A stretch of 6,257 nt of DNA from Desulfobacteraceae bacterium (lineage in GTDB: Bacteria; Desulfobacterota; Desulfobacteria; Desulfobacterales; Desulfosarcinaceae), in assembly GCA_027031325.1 (NCBI GenBank), contig JALVRI010000169.1, positions 1-6,257 of the forward strand. Direction: 5' to 3'. Shown here piece after piece: positions 5,319 to 6,257 of the stretch; positions within the stretch are counted from its first letter, which is position 1; each line of letters opens with the position of its first letter. The notes under the pieces are model-generated. The model ran no database searches, was not told where the DNA came from, and saw only the letters and a program-made list of their open reading frames with translations. Both the position numbers and the translations under genes were made by a program.

Positions 5319-6187
5319 GGTTTGCCTTCAATCTGCCTGGGTTGTGATTCTCGGACCAGGATTGCAACTTTGGCCTGTCTCAATAACGACAGATGGGAAG
5401 ATGCACTTCGCAAGCTGGAGGCATCCCCGTTACTTATCACCAGGGTTGACCTGCTGGGTCCGACGGCCCTGAGCGCCCTTATTACCAGGGGGCGTTGCCC
5501 GACCCTCTGCTTTACGGTTTCGTTCATGCAGGGGGCGTAGATTCCACATCCATACTGGACTGCAAACTCGCGACTTACAAAAGGCGGTCCGTATACCTGG
5601 CGGCCGTTTTCATCGACGACCGTGGGGACCAGCGCGGGCGCGGTGTCGATCGCCAGGGCGTCTATCACCACGCCCGAGAAAGGTTGTGGATCGCTTGTTT
5701 TTGAGTCGCCGGTGCCGGGCGGGGCGACGGTCTGGATTTCGGCAAGTTGCTTGATCTCCTCAGGAAGGATCAACTGCAGAAAAGCTCCCTTCAACCTGAA
5801 ACGGAGTGCTTCGGCGGGGTTTGAAACCAGCCGGGCGGCGGTAGTGACGATCTCTTCAAGCTGGGCCTTTATCAATGGGTCGGCTGCAATCCGGTCCCTG
5901 ACGAGGTGGCCGGCGTCAAGCCGGAGGCCGGAAATGATCTCCAGCAGATTTGAAATGGCCCCCCGGCAGGCCGTGTCAGCCGGGGTCACCTCTTGCCTGG
6001 CCAACGGATCGTTTTGGAGGCCGGGGCCGGGCGGCAAGGGAACTGTGACCGCATAATAAGTCCAGTCTACCGTGCCTTTTCCTTGGGGCTCGAGCAAATG
6101 GCTTTGCGGGGGACAAGGATCGGCGGCCAGGGCTGTTTGCGCCAGGGCCAGCAATGTTGCCGCAATCAGGTATAATAAAAGTTTCAT
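5315..6187 (-). CDS. Exported LPP20-like protein of unknown function
   Basis: A 290-residue protein beginning with a classical signal peptide (basic Lys2, hydrophobic 3-18, likely cleavage after Ala-Leu-Ala at 19-21), so probably periplasmic or envelope-associated. The first Cys (25) is not in a lipobox. Residues about 62-141 have the pattern of LPP20-like proteins: a helix with ACRGAISNLLEIISGLRLD (73-91), a variable middle, and a strand ending LKGAFLQLILP (132-142). A Pro/Thr-rich linker (about 152-169) leads to a second domain with SGVVIDALAID (171-181), a VDENGRQVYGPPFVSREFAV stretch (191-210), PLVIRALRA (233-241) and LVISNGDASSLR (249-260). I remember this combination from deltaproteobacterial conserved hypotheticals, but the assignment is by pattern memory. 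Four cysteines remain after cleavage (25, 74, 214, 220). ATG 6187 is the first start after an in-frame TGA 9 bases upstream; no clear ribosome binding site is seen. The 3' end overlaps the TPR lipoprotein gene by ATGA. Confidence 0.75.
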   Translation of the reverse strand: MKLLLYLIAATLLALAQTALAADPCPPQSHLLEPQGKGTVDWTYYAVTVPLPPGPGLQNDPLARQEVTPADTACRGAISNLLEIISGLRLDAGHLVRDRIAADPLIKAQLEEIVTTAARLVSNPAEALRFRLKGAFLQLILPEEIKQLAEIQTVAPPGTGDSKTSDPQPFSGVVIDALAIDTAPALVPTVVDENGRQVYGPPFVSREFAVQYGCGIYAPCMNETVKQRVGQRPLVIRALRAVGPSRSTLVISNGDASSLRSASSHLSLLRQAKVAILVRESQPRQIEGKP

Positions 6188-6188
6188 C

Positions 6189-6200
6189 TTGAAATTTCAA
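6189..6200. promoter_or_regulatory. Perfect 12-base palindrome before the exported-protein gene
   Basis: TTGAAATTTCAA is a perfect inverted repeat that ends one base before the ATG (6187-6185), filling the place where a Shine-Dalgarno site would be expected. It could be an operator half-site pair or chance in AT-rich DNA. The surrounding 6188-6240 is distinctly AT-rich and probably contains the promoter; TAATAA (6229-6224 on the minus strand) is a possible -10, but no good -35 is seen before the window ends. Confidence 0.3.
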
Positions 6201-6257
6201 AATATTATTGAATTCATTGACCTTTATTACCCTATACTGTAAGACCACAAGACAAGT

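Noticed and set aside
5622..6056. Plus-strand frame of 144 codons opposite the exported-protein gene
   Set aside because: It is antisense to a gene with a clear signal peptide and domain pattern, and it is Ser/Arg-rich without a binding site.

Overview
The window looks like ordinary chromosomal sequence from a proteobacterium-like, probably Desulfobacterota (deltaproteobacterial) organism. This rests on three things: an Fo cluster in the order atpZ-atpI-atpB-atpE with no F1 genes upstream of it, the style of the MetK and AhcY proteins, and an exported LPP20-like/TPR lipoprotein gene pair. The taxonomic call is an inference from gene order and family resemblance, not a database result. There is no mobile element, CRISPR array, tRNA or rRNA.

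Layout: (1) Positions 1-1602, minus strand: Fo part of an F-type ATP synthase, read from right to left as atpZ, atpI, atpB (subunit a) and atpE (subunit c, cut by the window edge). Spacing is tight, including an ATGA stop/start overlap between atpI and atpB. (2) 1603-1987: a 385-bp divergent intergenic region with a likely sigma70-type promoter for the atp operon, a weaker candidate for metK, and small hairpins. (3) 1988-4802, plus strand: metK (S-adenosylmethionine synthetase) and ahcY (S-adenosylhomocysteine hydrolase), separated by 190 bp and probably co-transcribed. (4) 4803-4934: a short gap with no convincing terminator. (5) 4935-6187, minus strand and convergent with ahcY: an exported LPP20-like protein followed, with a second ATGA overlap, by a small TPR lipoprotein. 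(6) 6188-6257: AT-rich upstream region with a perfect 12-base palindrome directly before the start codon.

How the genes work together: MetK makes SAM from methionine and ATP. After methyl transfer, AhcY splits the inhibitory product SAH into adenosine and homocysteine, so the pair forms two steps of the activated-methyl cycle. The Fo genes encode the ion channel and rotor of the ATP synthase plus two assembly or ion-handling accessory proteins. The exported pair is of unknown function, probably a cell-envelope module.

The most notable points are a two-carboxylate ion-binding motif in subunit c (Glu30 plus Glu63-Ser64), an a-subunit without the usual Glu/His proton-path residues, and the coupled envelope gene pair. 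No clearly new system is visible.
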